Assembly: GCF_014199595.1 (NCBI RefSeq)
Contig: NZ_JACHNX010000001.1
Span: 248,001-312,000 of the forward strand
Reading direction: 5' to 3'
DNA: 64,000 nt
Origin: Sphingomonas yabuuchiae
Lineage (GTDB): Bacteria > Pseudomonadota > Alphaproteobacteria > Sphingomonadales > Sphingomonadaceae
Shown here: positions 42,102 to 52,411 of the stretch, in pieces
How positions within the stretch are numbered: position 1 is the stretch's first letter
Layout: every line of letters begins with the position of its first letter
Position numbers and translations under genes: made by a program
The notes under the pieces: model-generated
Told to the model about the DNA's origin: nothing
What the model saw: only the letters and a program-made list of their open reading frames with translations
Database searches by the model: none

Positions 42102-42791
42102 ATGCGCGTTCTGATCGTCGAGGACGAGCCCAATCTCGGCCAGCAGTTGAAGGCCACGCTGGAAGGCGCGGGCTATGCCATCGATCTCGCCACAGACGGC
42201 GAGGAAGGGCATTTTCTGGGTTCGACCGAAAGCTATGACGCGATCGTGCTCGACTTAGGGTTGCCCGAGATTGACGGGCTGACCGTGCTCGACCGCTGGC
42301 GCAAGGAGGGCAAGACCACGCCCGTCCTCGTCCTGACCGCGCGCGACAGCTGGTCGGACAAGGTGGCGGGGCTGGATGCGGGTGCCGACGACTATGTCGC
42401 CAAGCCATTCCAGACCGAGGAGCTGATCGCCCGCCTGCGCGCGCTGATCCGCCGCGCCAGCGGCAATGCCTCGTCCGAGCTGACGGCGGGTGACGTCCGC
42501 CTCGACACGCGTTCGGGCAAGGTCACGCGGGCGGGCGAGCCGGTGAAACTGACCGCGCAGGAATATAAGCTGCTCAGCTATCTGCTCCATCACAAGGGCA
42601 AGGTGGTCAGCCGCACCGAGCTGATCGAGCATATCTACGACCAGGATTTCGACCGCGATTCGAACACGATCGAGGTGTTCGTGACGCGCATCCGCAAGAA
42701 GTTGGGACAGGATGTCATCACCACCATCCGGGGCCTGGGCTACAGCCTGGACGATCCGGCGGCGGGGGCTGTGGCGGGTTCGGCGGCCTGA
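42102..42791 (+). CDS. OmpR/PhoP-family response regulator
   Basis: 229 residues, ATG at 42102 after AGGGAG. The receiver ('RVLIVEDEPNLGQQLKATLEG') has its phospho-aspartate near residue 51 in 'IVLDLGLPEIDGL', with conserved 'VLVLTARD' and 'DYVAKPF'. A winged-helix Trans_reg_C domain ('LTAQEYKLLSYLLHHKGKVVSRTELIEHIYD', 'NTIEVFVTRIRKKLGQDVITTIRGLGYSL') binds DNA. It is followed after 13 bases by its kinase. The targets are unknown. Confidence 0.93.
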   Translation: MRVLIVEDEPNLGQQLKATLEGAGYAIDLATDGEEGHFLGSTESYDAIVLDLGLPEIDGLTVLDRWRKEGKTTPVLVLTARDSWSDKVAGLDAGADDYVAKPFQTEELIARLRALIRRASGNASSELTAGDVRLDTRSGKVTRAGEPVKLTAQEYKLLSYLLHHKGKVVSRTELIEHIYDQDFDRDSNTIEVFVTRIRKKLGQDVITTIRGLGYSLDDPAAGAVAGSAA

Positions 42792-42804
42792 TCCGGCTTT
42801 TTCC

Positions 42805-44172
42805 GTGACGGAGGGACATACACCGCGCCGGACGCTGCGCACGGGATCGCTGTCGCGCCGCATGATCCTGATCGCCGCCGGGTGGATCTTGGTCCTGCTG
42901 GCGGGCGGCGGCTTCGCGCTCGACCGGGTGCTGGTGTCCGCCGTCACGCAGAATTTCGACGACCGTCAGGCCTATGTCCTGAAATCCTTGCTGGTGTCCG
43001 CTGGGATCGACTCCCAGGGAGAGGTCTGGTTCAACCGCGAACCAGCCGATCAGGGGTTTCTGGAGCCCGGCTCAGGCGTCTATTGGCAGGTTTCGGGCAA
43101 GGGTTATGACCCCTTCCCGTCGCGCTCGCTCTGGGATCGGCGCCTCGCCTATGGCCCGGCGCGCAACGACGACGACATTCACGTCTATAACAGTACCCAG
43201 TTTCCGGACGAAAAGCTGCGTATCGTCGAACGGGACGTCAAGCTGCCCGGATCGGATGTCCGCTGGCGTTTCCAAGTGGCGCAGCGAACGACTGAGCTGG
43301 ACGCACAGATCGGCGCATTGCGCCGCATCCTGGTGCGCAGCTTTGCGCTGCTGGGCGTCGGCCTGTTGCTGATGGCGGCGATGCAGACCTTTTATGGCCT
43401 CTATCCCTTGCGCCGCGTGCGCGAGGAGATCGCCGCGATGCGCGCCGGGAAAGCCGATCGCATCTCCGACGCGATGCCCAACGAGGTCGCGCCGATGGTC
43501 GAGGAGCTGAACGCGCTTATCGAGCATAATGAGAAACAGGCCGAGGAGGCGCGGCGTCATGCGGGCAATCTGGCGCATGCGCTGAAGACGCCGCTGACCG
43601 TCATCATGAACGCGGCGACCGCCCAGTCCGAGGATCTGGCCGAAACGGTGATCCGCGAGGCGCGCACGATGCGCCGCCAGGTCGACCACCATCTGGCGCG
43701 CGCCCGCGCGGTCGGACGGCGCGGTTCGGCGCACAGCCGCGCCGAGGTCTGGCCCAGCCTGCAATCGGTCGAGCGCGCGGTCGGGCGGCTCTATCGCCAT
43801 GTCCGCATCGACGTGGACGGGCCGAAGGACCTGGTCGTCCATGTCGAGCGGCAGGACCTGGACGAAATGCTCGGCAATCTGGTCGAGAACGCTGCCAAGT
43901 ACGGCGGCGGCAGCGTCTTCGTGACGGTGGGTGCGCAGGCCGGGTTCGTCGAAATCCTGGTCGAGGACGACGGCACCGGCATCCCCGAAGATCAGCGCGT
44001 CCGCATCTTCGATCGCGGCGTCCGGCTCGACACCGGCAAGCCGGGAACGGGCCTGGGCCTCGCCATCGTGCGCGACGTGGCGGAGATCTACGGCGGCACC
44101 GTGGCGCTGGAGGAGAGCGAAGACCTGGGCGGGTTGCTCGTGCGGCTCCGGCTCCCGGCGGCGGTGGGGTGA
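42805..44172 (+). CDS. Sensor histidine kinase (PhoQ/EnvZ-like)
   Basis: 455 residues with a GTG start at 42805; an ATG at 42862 is an alternative. One membrane helix near the N-terminus ('MILIAAGWILVLLAGGGFAL') and one at 'FALLGVGLLLMAAMQTFYGLY' frame a ~150-residue periplasmic sensor. HAMP-like linker, then HisKA with the phospho-histidine near residue 258 in 'NLAHALKTPLTVI'. N box 'LDEMLGNLVENAAKYGGG' and G boxes 'VEDDGTGIPEDQ' and 'GTGLGLAIVRDVAEIYGGT' complete the ATPase. The partner is the adjacent response regulator. Confidence 0.92.
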   Translation: MTEGHTPRRTLRTGSLSRRMILIAAGWILVLLAGGGFALDRVLVSAVTQNFDDRQAYVLKSLLVSAGIDSQGEVWFNREPADQGFLEPGSGVYWQVSGKGYDPFPSRSLWDRRLAYGPARNDDDIHVYNSTQFPDEKLRIVERDVKLPGSDVRWRFQVAQRTTELDAQIGALRRILVRSFALLGVGLLLMAAMQTFYGLYPLRRVREEIAAMRAGKADRISDAMPNEVAPMVEELNALIEHNEKQAEEARRHAGNLAHALKTPLTVIMNAATAQSEDLAETVIREARTMRRQVDHHLARARAVGRRGSAHSRAEVWPSLQSVERAVGRLYRHVRIDVDGPKDLVVHVERQDLDEMLGNLVENAAKYGGGSVFVTVGAQAGFVEILVEDDGTGIPEDQRVRIFDRGVRLDTGKPGTGLGLAIVRDVAEIYGGTVALEESEDLGGLLVRLRLPAAVG

Positions 44173-44542
44173 TTTCGGTTCGCGCGAAGCCGCGATGGCG
44201 CGAAGAGGATTGTGTTCGCGCAGAGGCGCGGAGGACGCAGAGGTGTCTTGGGTGGCGGGGCCAAATTGTCCCATCCTGCGTCGTTGCTGGCGATATGACG
44301 GATCTCATTCCTCCCCTGTAAGGGGAGGGGGACCATCCGGAGGATGGTGGAGGGGTGTTCCCTTATCGACAGCGCGACGCCCCTCCGTCAGCGCTTCGCG
44401 CTGCCACCTCCTCTTGCAGGGGAGGAATGAGGGGGAGGGGACCTTCTGTTCAACAAGCCGGACCCCTCCGCGTTCTCCGCGCCTCCGCGCGAACCATCCT
44501 CTTCTCTTCGTGTCGTCGCGGCTTCGCGCGAACCCGAAAAGT
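44173..44542. repeat. Composite nested palindrome (families C and B)
   Basis: The 370-base gap is built of nested inverted repeats. Outermost arms, GTTCGCGCGAAGCCGCG-type (44179) and their inverse (44515-44533), surround family C arms (44214-44247 and 44464-44494). Inside lies a complete family B element (44307-44428). The same two outer layers occur at 49741-49955 without the family B part. No gene was seen. The neighbouring genes converge. Confidence 0.85.
44307..44428. repeat. REPIN-like palindromic element, family B copy 2
   Basis: Flanking hairpins CCTCCCCT-GTA-AGGGGAGG and CCTCTTGCAGGGGAGG. Inner hairpins ACCATCC-GGA-GGATGGT (44332-44348) and CAGCGC-TTC-GCGCTG (44389-44403) correspond position by position to those in the 25797-25918 copy, with paired substitutions. 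Confidence 0.88.
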
Positions 44543-45544
44543 TCAGGCCGCCACCATACCCAACGCGTCCATCGCGTGCGCCGCGATCCCGATGGACCGT
44601 TTCCGTGCCGCATGGTCGAAGATCGAGCTTACGATCATCACCTCGTCGACCTTGGTCCGCTCGACAAAGGCCGCCAGCTGTCGCTCCACGCTCGCAGGCG
44701 AGCCGATGGCCGAGCAGGACAGGACATGGTCGAGGATCGTCGACCCCTGCATCCCCAGGCTTTCGCGATAGCCGGGGACGGGCGGGGGCAGCTTGCCGGG
44801 GTTGCCGGTGCGCAGCGCGACGAAGGCCTGTTGCTGCGAACTGGCCAGCAATTCGGCTTCGGCGTCGGTATCCGCGGCGAAGACGTTGAAGCCCGCCATC
44901 GCATAGGGCTTGTCGAGCATTGCCGAAGGTCGGAAATCGCGACGGTAGATGGCCAGGGCATCGTCCAGCGCGTCGGGCGCGAAGTGCGAAGCGAAGGCAT
45001 AGGGAAGGCCCAGTGCGGCGGCGAGTTGCGCGCCGTAGAGGCTGGACCCCAATATCCACATCTGCGGCGTCGCGCCTGCGCCGGGCGTCGCGACGATGCC
45101 CGTTTGCCCGTCATTGGCGAAATAGCTTTGCAGCTCCATCACGTCGCGCGGGAAGGCGTTGGGATCGCTGTCGAGCGTCCGGCGCAACGCGCGGGCGACG
45201 CGCTGGTCCGATCCCGGCGCACGGCCGAGCCCCAGGTCGATCCGGCCGGGGAACAGCGCATCGAGCGTCCCGAACTGCTCCGCGATGGTCAGCGGCGCAT
45301 GGTTGGGCAGCATGATGCCGCCCGCGCCGATGCGGATCGTCTTCGTCGCCTGTCCGACGTGCGCCAGCACCACGGCGGTCGCGGCGGACGCGATGCCCGC
45401 CATGCCATGATGCTCGGCGGTCCAGTAACGGTGAAAGCCGACTGCCTCGGCATGGGCGGCGAGGTCGGCGGCGTTGGCCAGCGCCTGGGCCACAGTGCCG
45501 CCCTCGACGACGGGCACCAGATCGAGCAGGGAATAGCGTGTCAT
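44543..45544 (-). CDS. LLM-class flavin-dependent oxidoreductase
   Basis: 333 residues. Luciferase-like (bacterial luciferase/alkanal monooxygenase) fold: '[20 protein letters not shown]', '[22 protein letters not shown]', '[43 protein letters not shown]' and '[29 protein letters not shown]' are standard LLM signatures. It would oxidise an unknown substrate with FMNH2 and O2. It is convergent with the histidine kinase gene and follows the subtilase gene (47897-45594) on the same strand, with 49 bases between. Confidence 0.9.
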   Translation of the reverse strand: MTRYSLLDLVPVVEGGTVAQALANAADLAAHAEAVGFHRYWTAEHHGMAGIASAATAVVLAHVGQATKTIRIGAGGIMLPNHAPLTIAEQFGTLDALFPGRIDLGLGRAPGSDQRVARALRRTLDSDPNAFPRDVMELQSYFANDGQTGIVATPGAGATPQMWILGSSLYGAQLAAALGLPYAFASHFAPDALDDALAIYRRDFRPSAMLDKPYAMAGFNVFAADTDAEAELLASSQQQAFVALRTGNPGKLPPPVPGYRESLGMQGSTILDHVLSCSAIGSPASVERQLAAFVERTKVDEVMIVSSIFDHAARKRSIGIAAHAMDALGMVAA

Positions 45545-45593
45545 ATGAGGAAGATGGGGACGATCCGCCGCCCCCGCCAGCCAAGACCGCGTA

Positions 45594-47897
45594 TCAGAAG
45601 GTCAAGCCATACTTCACCGCCATGCCCCGCTCGGGCGGCAGCATCGTGATGTTGCCGGGGTCGCGCCGCCAGAACAGATGCGTCGACCACTCGCCCCCGC
45701 CCAGCCGGATGCCATGGCGCAGCTCGACCAGCGTTTCCTGCCCCGTGGGGGCCAGCGAAAGACGGTTGCTCGTCCAGCCATCGACCTGCCCGCTGGCATA
45801 ATCCCAGTGGCCGGGCAGCCGCAGGTCCAGCCCCCCACCACTGACCCGCAAGGGCCGCGACAGGCGCAGGTCGATCCGGTCATGGCCGAACAGTCCGGCC
45901 TTGCCCGCCTCGACCGACCAGGCGCGGCTGGCCAACATGCCGCCGCCCAGGCCACCGATCGCGCGGGTCCAACCGCTGCGCCAGCGGGCGCCCAGCGTCC
46001 AGCCGCCATCGTCCTGCCAGCGCGCGGCCCCGTCGGCGAACCAGCTGCGCCCGCGCGCCTGGCCCAGCGCGCCGCCGAACCAGCCGCCCAGCACGGTCGA
46101 TTGTTCGTCCAGCCGGGTCACGCCCAAGGTCGCGGCGATAGGCCCCAGCCTGCGGTCGAACGTCATCGTCATCTGGTCATAGCCGGGCGCGGCCATGCCC
46201 GGCATCGGCGCGGCGAAGCGGCCATTCTCCGCCGCGACGCTGACGCCCACCCGTCCCATGACGTGATGCAGGGCAGCCGCGGCGCGAGGCGCGCGGTCCA
46301 TGCCCGCGCCGGGATCGGTCATCAGATAGGCGGGGCCGGACTGGCCGGTCCACCCCGAGACCATCGCGTCGCCGGTGCTGGCAAAGCCGAATCCGATGGC
46401 GGTGTCGGGGGTGAGCGTCTGGGTGACGCTGCCCGCGACGATCCGCTGCATGGCGCTGGGCGCGTCGGTGGGGACGATCGCGCGCAGTCGCGCCTCGCCG
46501 GGCGAGGTGATCGCACGGGTCAGCGCGATCGAACGGGTGCCGTCGCTGACGACCGTGCCCTCGATCCGGCCGAGCAACGATGGCGCCAGCATCGGGCGGG
46601 GGGCGGCCTGCGCCACCGTGGCGGATATGTCGATATGGTAGGCGCGGGCATAGCCGTCGAGCGCGACCAGGGTCAGCCCCTCCGACCGCGAGTCGCCCAT
46701 CGCCGGAGACAGTCGCGCATTGACCCCCATTGAGACGGCGGCACCGGTGCCAGCGACACTGGTGCTGCCGACCGGCCGGAAGGCGGCGGTCAGGTCCAGC
46801 GTGCCGCGACCATAGACATCGTCGGTGCCGCTCGTCCCGGCCTCGCGCGCGGTGCGCAGCAACAGGTCGGCGATCTGCGCGCCGGTCAGGTTGGGAAAGG
46901 CCTGGGCGAGCAGGGCGACCGCGCCGCTGATCTGCGGTGCGGCAAAGGAGGTGCCCGACCAGAGGAACCGTTCGCCCTTGGCATCGGGGGCCTCCACCCG
47001 TTCGCCCAGCGCGGTCAGATAATGGGCGGCCGACTGGCCCGCCCGGTTGCTGAACGTCGAGATGGAGCCGCCCGCGTTCACCGATCCGGCGATGATGACC
47101 TGGCCGCGCGCGACCGCATTGTTGTTGGCGATCTGCGCCATCAGCGTGGGGTTGGATTCGCCGTCATTGCCCGCCGCGATCACGATCACCATGCCCGCCG
47201 CCGTCGCCCGCCCGATCGCCGCGAGCAGCGCGCTGGGCGGCGTATCGTTGGAGCCGAGCGAGATGTTGACGACCCGCGCGCCTGCGTTGCGGGCGGTGTC
47301 CAGCCCTCGGGCGATGGCGTCGGAGGAAAAGCTGCACGTCCCGCCCAGTCCGCCATTTTCGGTGGAGCCGCCGCAACTGCCCGGCTCGTCGGCGCGCAGC
47401 GCGACCAGCGTCGCGTCGAACGCCACGCCCTGCGCCCGGTTGCCGTTGCGGCCGCCCAGGGCGGTGAAGGCGACGGCGGTGCCGTGCCCGTCCAGATCGC
47501 CGGTGCCGCGCGCGCCCGCGACATCGGCGGAGGCGCTGGAAATCCGCCCGGTGAAGGCGCCGGTGCGGTCGTCCACGCCCGAATCGATGACGCCCAGGGC
47601 AACACCCGCGCCGGTCGCGCCGCGCTGATAGGCGGCGAGCGCATTCATCGCGACCGCGCCCGCCGTCGCCCGATAGCCCGCCGTGTCGTAATTCTGGGTC
47701 GGTGCCGGGGTAGGGGTGGTCTGGGTGGGTGTCGGTGTCGGGGTCGGACTGGCGATCGGGGCGGGAATCGATTGGATGCCGTTGCCGCCGCCGCCACAGG
47801 CGGCGACCATCGTGCCCGCGCCGAAGACCAGGCTCCAGACTGTCGCGATGCCCCCGGCACCGCGCGCTTCCCGCGCTCGCAAGCTCAGACCCCTCAT
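45594..47897 (-). CDS. S8 subtilisin-like protease with lipobox and barrel-like C-terminus (autotransporter-like)
   Basis: 767 residues. A signal sequence ends in a lipobox ('[14 protein letters not shown]'), then a Pro/Thr-rich stretch ('[18 protein letters not shown]'). Peptidase S8 domain (~70-380): Asp in '[16 protein letters not shown]', His in '[17 protein letters not shown]', oxyanion Asn in '[11 protein letters not shown]', Ser in '[18 protein letters not shown]'. The last ~270 residues have alternating beta strands and end '[10 protein letters not shown]' with a terminal Phe, like an autotransporter barrel. This resembles NalP of Neisseria, a lipidated subtilase autotransporter. Outer-surface location is inferred. 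Confidence 0.85.
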   Translation of the reverse strand: MRGLSLRAREARGAGGIATVWSLVFGAGTMVAACGGGGNGIQSIPAPIASPTPTPTPTQTTPTPAPTQNYDTAGYRATAGAVAMNALAAYQRGATGAGVALGVIDSGVDDRTGAFTGRISSASADVAGARGTGDLDGHGTAVAFTALGGRNGNRAQGVAFDATLVALRADEPGSCGGSTENGGLGGTCSFSSDAIARGLDTARNAGARVVNISLGSNDTPPSALLAAIGRATAAGMVIVIAAGNDGESNPTLMAQIANNNAVARGQVIIAGSVNAGGSISTFSNRAGQSAAHYLTALGERVEAPDAKGERFLWSGTSFAAPQISGAVALLAQAFPNLTGAQIADLLLRTAREAGTSGTDDVYGRGTLDLTAAFRPVGSTSVAGTGAAVSMGVNARLSPAMGDSRSEGLTLVALDGYARAYHIDISATVAQAAPRPMLAPSLLGRIEGTVVSDGTRSIALTRAITSPGEARLRAIVPTDAPSAMQRIVAGSVTQTLTPDTAIGFGFASTGDAMVSGWTGQSGPAYLMTDPGAGMDRAPRAAAALHHVMGRVGVSVAAENGRFAAPMPGMAAPGYDQMTMTFDRRLGPIAATLGVTRLDEQSTVLGGWFGGALGQARGRSWFADGAARWQDDGGWTLGARWRSGWTRAIGGLGGGMLASRAWSVEAGKAGLFGHDRIDLRLSRPLRVSGGGLDLRLPGHWDYASGQVDGWTSNRLSLAPTGQETLVELRHGIRLGGGEWSTHLFWRRDPGNITMLPPERGMAVKYGLTF

Positions 47898-48051
47898 CCA
47901 TCATTCCGCCTGCCCAACCGACAGGGGTGAGCCTGATCTTTGGGATAGCATGATTTTCTTGCGCCGTCGTTAAGGGGTGGCGAGAGATGGGGCGCGGACG
48001 GGCCACGGGGCGGCTTGCGGCCATGGGGCCTCACGCCTACACGCTGCCGCC

Positions 48052-48714
48052 ATGCTGCCCGCGCTTGCCCATATCGACGCCTGGATCTTCGATCTGGACA
48101 ACACGCTGTATCCGGCGAGCGCCAATCTGTTCGCACATATCGACCGGCGCATGACGCAGTTCGTCAGCAACCTGCTGGGCCTGGACCCGGCCGAGGCGTT
48201 CCGGGTGCAGAAGGAATATTTCCACGCGCACGGCACCACGCTGGCGGGCCTGATGGCCGAGCATGACGTCGATCCCGCCGCCTTCCTGGCCTATGTCCAT
48301 GATATCGAGATGGACGTGCTGGAACAGGACGCGCCGCTCGCCGCCGCGCTGGCCAAGCTGCCGGGGCGCAAGCTGGTCTTCACCAATGGCGACAAGCCCT
48401 ATGCGCTGAAGGTCCTCGACCGGCTGGGGCTGGGCAGCCATTTCGAGGCGGTGCACGACATCACCGCCATGGGCCTGGTGCCGAAGCCGCAGCCGTCCGC
48501 CTATGCGGGGCTGTGCGCGGCGTTCGACATCGATCCGGCCCGCGCGATCTTCTTCGAGGACATGGCGCGCAACCTGGTCCCCGCCAAGGCGATCGGGATG
48601 ACGACCGTGTGGGTCGACAACGGCTCCGAGCAGGGGCCCGAGGCGGCCCGCGACCATATCGACTATACCGTCCACGCGCTGACGCCGTGGCTGACGAGCA
48701 TATTGGAGGACTGA
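48052..48714 (+). CDS. HAD-superfamily pyrimidine 5'-nucleotidase
   Basis: 220 residues, ATG at 48052. Motif I '[16 protein letters not shown]' (D-x-D), motif II '[12 protein letters not shown]', and '[25 protein letters not shown]' (motif III/IV). The 'LDNTLYP' form is typical of pyrimidine 5'-nucleotidases (YjjG/SDT1-like). It dephosphorylates nucleotides in the cytoplasm; this activity is inferred. It is followed two bases later by dapD. Confidence 0.9.
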   Translation: MLPALAHIDAWIFDLDNTLYPASANLFAHIDRRMTQFVSNLLGLDPAEAFRVQKEYFHAHGTTLAGLMAEHDVDPAAFLAYVHDIEMDVLEQDAPLAAALAKLPGRKLVFTNGDKPYALKVLDRLGLGSHFEAVHDITAMGLVPKPQPSAYAGLCAAFDIDPARAIFFEDMARNLVPAKAIGMTTVWVDNGSEQGPEAARDHIDYTVHALTPWLTSILED

Positions 48715-48716
48715 CG

Positions 48717-49544
48717 ATGGCACATGAACTGGCCGCCACCATCGATGCCGCCTGGGACAACCGGGCCGAGTTGAACTTCGCGACGCAGGGTGAGGAGCGG
48801 ATCGCCGTCGACCGCGCGCTGGCGCTGCTCGACCGGGGCGAGGCGCGCGTGGCCGAGCCGGACGGCCATGGAGGCTGGACCGTCAACCAGTGGCTGAAAA
48901 AGGCCGTCCTCCTCTCGTTCCGCCTGAACGACAATGTCCTGATCGACAATGGTCCGGGCGCGGGCCACTGGTTCGACAAGGTGCCGTCGAAGTTCAGCGG
49001 CTGGTCGGAGGCCGATTTCCGCGCCGCCGGATTCCGCGCGGTGCCCGGATCGGTCGTGCGGCGCGGCGCGCATGTCGCCAAGGGCGCGATCCTGATGCCG
49101 AGCTTCGTCAACATCGGCGCCTATGTCGGTGAGGGCACGATGGTCGACACCTGGGCGACCGTGGGCAGCTGTGCGCAGATCGGCAAGAACGTCCACCTGT
49201 CGGGCGGTGCCGGCATCGGCGGCGTGCTGGAGCCGCTCCAGGCCGATCCGGTCATCATCGAGGACGGCGCGTTCATCGGCGCACGCGCCGAGGTGGCCGA
49301 GGGCGTCCGCGTCGGCGAGGGCGCGGTGCTGTCGATGGGCGTCTATCTGGGCGCCTCGACCAAGATCATCGACCGTGAGACGGGCGAAGTCTTCCGGGGC
49401 CATGTGCCGCCTTACTCGGTGGTGGTTCCTGGCACGACGCCGTCGGTGGACGGCAAGCCGGGCCTGTACTGCGCGGTGATCGTCAAGCGCGTGGACGCGC
49501 AGACCCGCTCGAAGACCAGCATCAACGATCTGCTGCGCGATTGA
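48717..49544 (+). CDS. dapD: 2,3,4,5-tetrahydropyridine-2,6-dicarboxylate N-succinyltransferase
   Basis: 275 residues, ATG two bases after the nucleotidase stop. Left-handed beta-helix with hexapeptide repeats ('[57 protein letters not shown]', '[19 protein letters not shown]'). The N-terminal '[19 protein letters not shown]' is diagnostic for DapD. It succinylates the tetrahydrodipicolinate intermediate in lysine/meso-DAP synthesis for peptidoglycan. Confidence 0.95.
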   Translation: MAHELAATIDAAWDNRAELNFATQGEERIAVDRALALLDRGEARVAEPDGHGGWTVNQWLKKAVLLSFRLNDNVLIDNGPGAGHWFDKVPSKFSGWSEADFRAAGFRAVPGSVVRRGAHVAKGAILMPSFVNIGAYVGEGTMVDTWATVGSCAQIGKNVHLSGGAGIGGVLEPLQADPVIIEDGAFIGARAEVAEGVRVGEGAVLSMGVYLGASTKIIDRETGEVFRGHVPPYSVVVPGTTPSVDGKPGLYCAVIVKRVDAQTRSKTSINDLLRD

Positions 49545-49958
49545 TTGCACCGGACATCTGATACTTGGCACGCCCCTCCCGCAGGCGGGAGGGGATGGGG
49601 GAGGGAATGCCACGGGTGATGGTCTCAGTGAGACTCCTTGCCCTCCCCGACCCCAGTTTCAGGTAAACGATGCCCCGCATCGTTTAGGTCATGCCGGGGG
49701 CATGACCGACCTGAAACTCGCCTGCGGGAGGGGCTTATTGTTCACGCGAAGCCGCAAAGTCGCGAAGAAGAATGAGTTTCGCGCGGAGGCGCGGAGGACG
49801 CAGAGGTGTCGGGCCCGGCGGCGGCCTTCATCCTGCCTCTTTGGTCGGTGGAAAAAACAGAACGATCGCCCAGCGCGATCCCCCTCCGCGTCTCCGCGCC
49901 TCCGCGCGAACCAAAATCTTCTCTGCTTCGCGTCCTCGCGGCTTCGCGTGAACCAAAA
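49545..49958. repeat. 414-base repeat array between dapD and the osmoprotectant transporter
   Basis: No gene was seen in this stretch. From left to right: a REP-like element with arms around 49572-49587 and 49719-49734, which contains the three-way-junction insert described separately; then the family C layers, with arms starting TTCACGCGAAGCCGC (49741) and GCGCGGAGGCGCGGAGGACG (49781), closing at 49882-49950. Confidence 0.8.
49655..49718. repeat. Perfect three-way-junction palindrome
   Basis: Outer stem AGTTTCAGGT (49655-49664) / ACCTGAAACT (49709-49718). Inside are two perfect 9-bp hairpins with three-base loops: AAACGATGC-CCC-GCATCGTTT (49665-49685) and GGTCATGCC-GGG-GGCATGACC (49687-49707). 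Only one base separates the hairpins and one base separates the second from the closing stem. Confidence 0.9.
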
Positions 49959-51496
49959 TTACAACCCCACCCGCTTGGCCAGCCACCGCGCCGCCGCCTC
50001 CGGGCTTTGCTTCGCCGCGTCATCGCGGTCGACCCGGTAGTTCGCCTCGCGCATCGCCTCGACGGGAATACGATTCAGCATCGGCCGCAGCGCCTGAACG
50101 AACTTCGCGTCCCCCGCCCGGTCCTTAGCCACCAGCAGCACCGCATCGTAACCGGGGATCGCCCGTTTCGGATCGCCCAGCACGGTCAGCCGTTCCGCCG
50201 CGATCCGGCCATCGGAGGAGAAAGCCGAGATCACATCCGCCCGTCCGCTCTCCAGCGCGCGGTACATGAAGGTCGGGCTGTACGGCGTCATGCTGGCGAA
50301 GCGCAGCCCGTAAGCGTCGCGCACCGCCGCCCATTCGGGCCGGTCGAGAAACTCCAGGTCGCTGCCCAGCTTCAATCCCGGTGCAGCGGCGGACAGATCG
50401 GCGAGCGACCGCACCCCCATTCGCTGCGCCAGCGGCGCCTTCATCACAAAGGCATAGGCATTCTCAAACCCCAGCGGCCCCAGCATCGTCACGTCGCGGG
50501 TCGCCGCCCAGTCCTTCAGCGCACCCAACATCACCGCGCGGGGCGGGGAATCATGCCGACGCATCGCGGTCGTCCACAAGGTCCCGGCATAATCGACATA
50601 GACGTCCACACGCCCGCCCGCCGTCGCCTCGAACGCCACGGTCGAGCCCAGCCCGTCGCGATAGCTGACGTCATAGCCCGCGCGCGTCAGCCGGTCGCCG
50701 ATCAGCCGTGCCAGTATATATTGCTCGGAAAAGTTCTTCGCCCCGATTACAACCTGTCGCCGCGCATCGCCACCGCGGGGCCAGAGCGGCTGCGTCGCCA
50801 GTGCGATCCCCAATGCCAGCGCAACCAGTCCGCCCAACCACATCCAGCGCCGCCGCGTCGCCAGCCCGCGCTCGATCAGTCCGATCAGCGCGTCGACGAC
50901 CAGCGCCAGTGCGGCGGCAGCGAAACAGCCCGCCAGTACCAGCGCCCAGGCCTGGGTCTGGAGGCCCGCAAAGATCAGGTCGCCCAAGCTCGGCTGGCCC
51001 ACCGTCGTCGACAGGGTGGCGGCCCCGATCGTCCACACCGCCGCCGTGCGGATGCCCGCCGCCAGCACCGGCGCGACCAGGGGCGCCTCGACCAGCCGCA
51101 GCTTTTGGCCTCGCGTCATCCCCACCGCATCGGCGGCCTGCAAGACCGCCGGGTCGAGCCCGACCAGCCCCGTCACGCCATTGCGCAGGATCGGCAGCAG
51201 CGCATAGAGCGTCAGCGCCAGCAGCGAGGGCAGGAAGCCGAGCGCCGGTATCCCGCCGCCGACCAGCCCCGACAGGCTGAGCAGCACCGGATAGAATAGC
51301 GCCAGCAGCGCCAGCGCCGGGATGGTCTGCACCAGGCTGGCGAAGCCCAACGCCACGCGCGACAGCCCCGGCCGCCGCGCGCAGGCAAAGGCCAGCGGCA
51401 CCGCGATCAGGATGCCGAGCAGCAGCGCGGCCATGCTGACCAGCATATGCTGGGCCAGCAGCGGGGGGACGCGGGTGAGGGCGTCGAGAAAGGGGC

Positions 51497-51500
<4 letters not shown>
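49959..51500 (-). CDS. Osmoprotectant-type ABC importer, permease fused to substrate-binding protein
   Basis: 513 residues. N-terminal ~200 residues: a MetI-like permease ('GFASLVQTIPALALLALFYPVLLSL', 'EAPLVAPVLAAGIRTAAVWTIGAATLST') with about six helices. Last ~270: an OpuAC-like glycine-betaine/choline binding domain ('VVIGAKNFSEQYILARLIGDRLTRAG', 'DVYVDYAGTLWTTAM', 'LKLGSDLEFLDRPEWAAVRDAYG'). Such fusions are known in the OpuB/ProWX-type systems. ATGA overlap with the ATPase gene. It imports glycine betaine, choline or a related compound; the ligand is not fixed. Confidence 0.9.
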
Positions 51501-52252
<752 letters not shown>

Positions 52253-52411
52253 GGGGCCATCTTGGGAGGGAAGCGGGAACGGGTCAAACGCGGTGGCGTG
52301 CCGTTTCGCTGCACCGCCTTCGCGGCTTTCGGGCTATGCCTGTGCCGCCACGCGCGATATGGCGCCGTAAAACATGTTCAACATAGCCACGGGTCAGTGG
52401 CAGGAGAGTTT

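Noticed and set aside
49545-49958. Possible CRISPR array
   Set aside because: The repeats are palindromic pairs of different families with no regular spacing and no unique spacers of equal length; no cas genes are present.
49806-51299. A 497-codon open frame on the plus strand starting in the repeat array
   Set aside because: Antisense of the fused osmoprotectant permease; Arg/His/Gln-rich with no motif.
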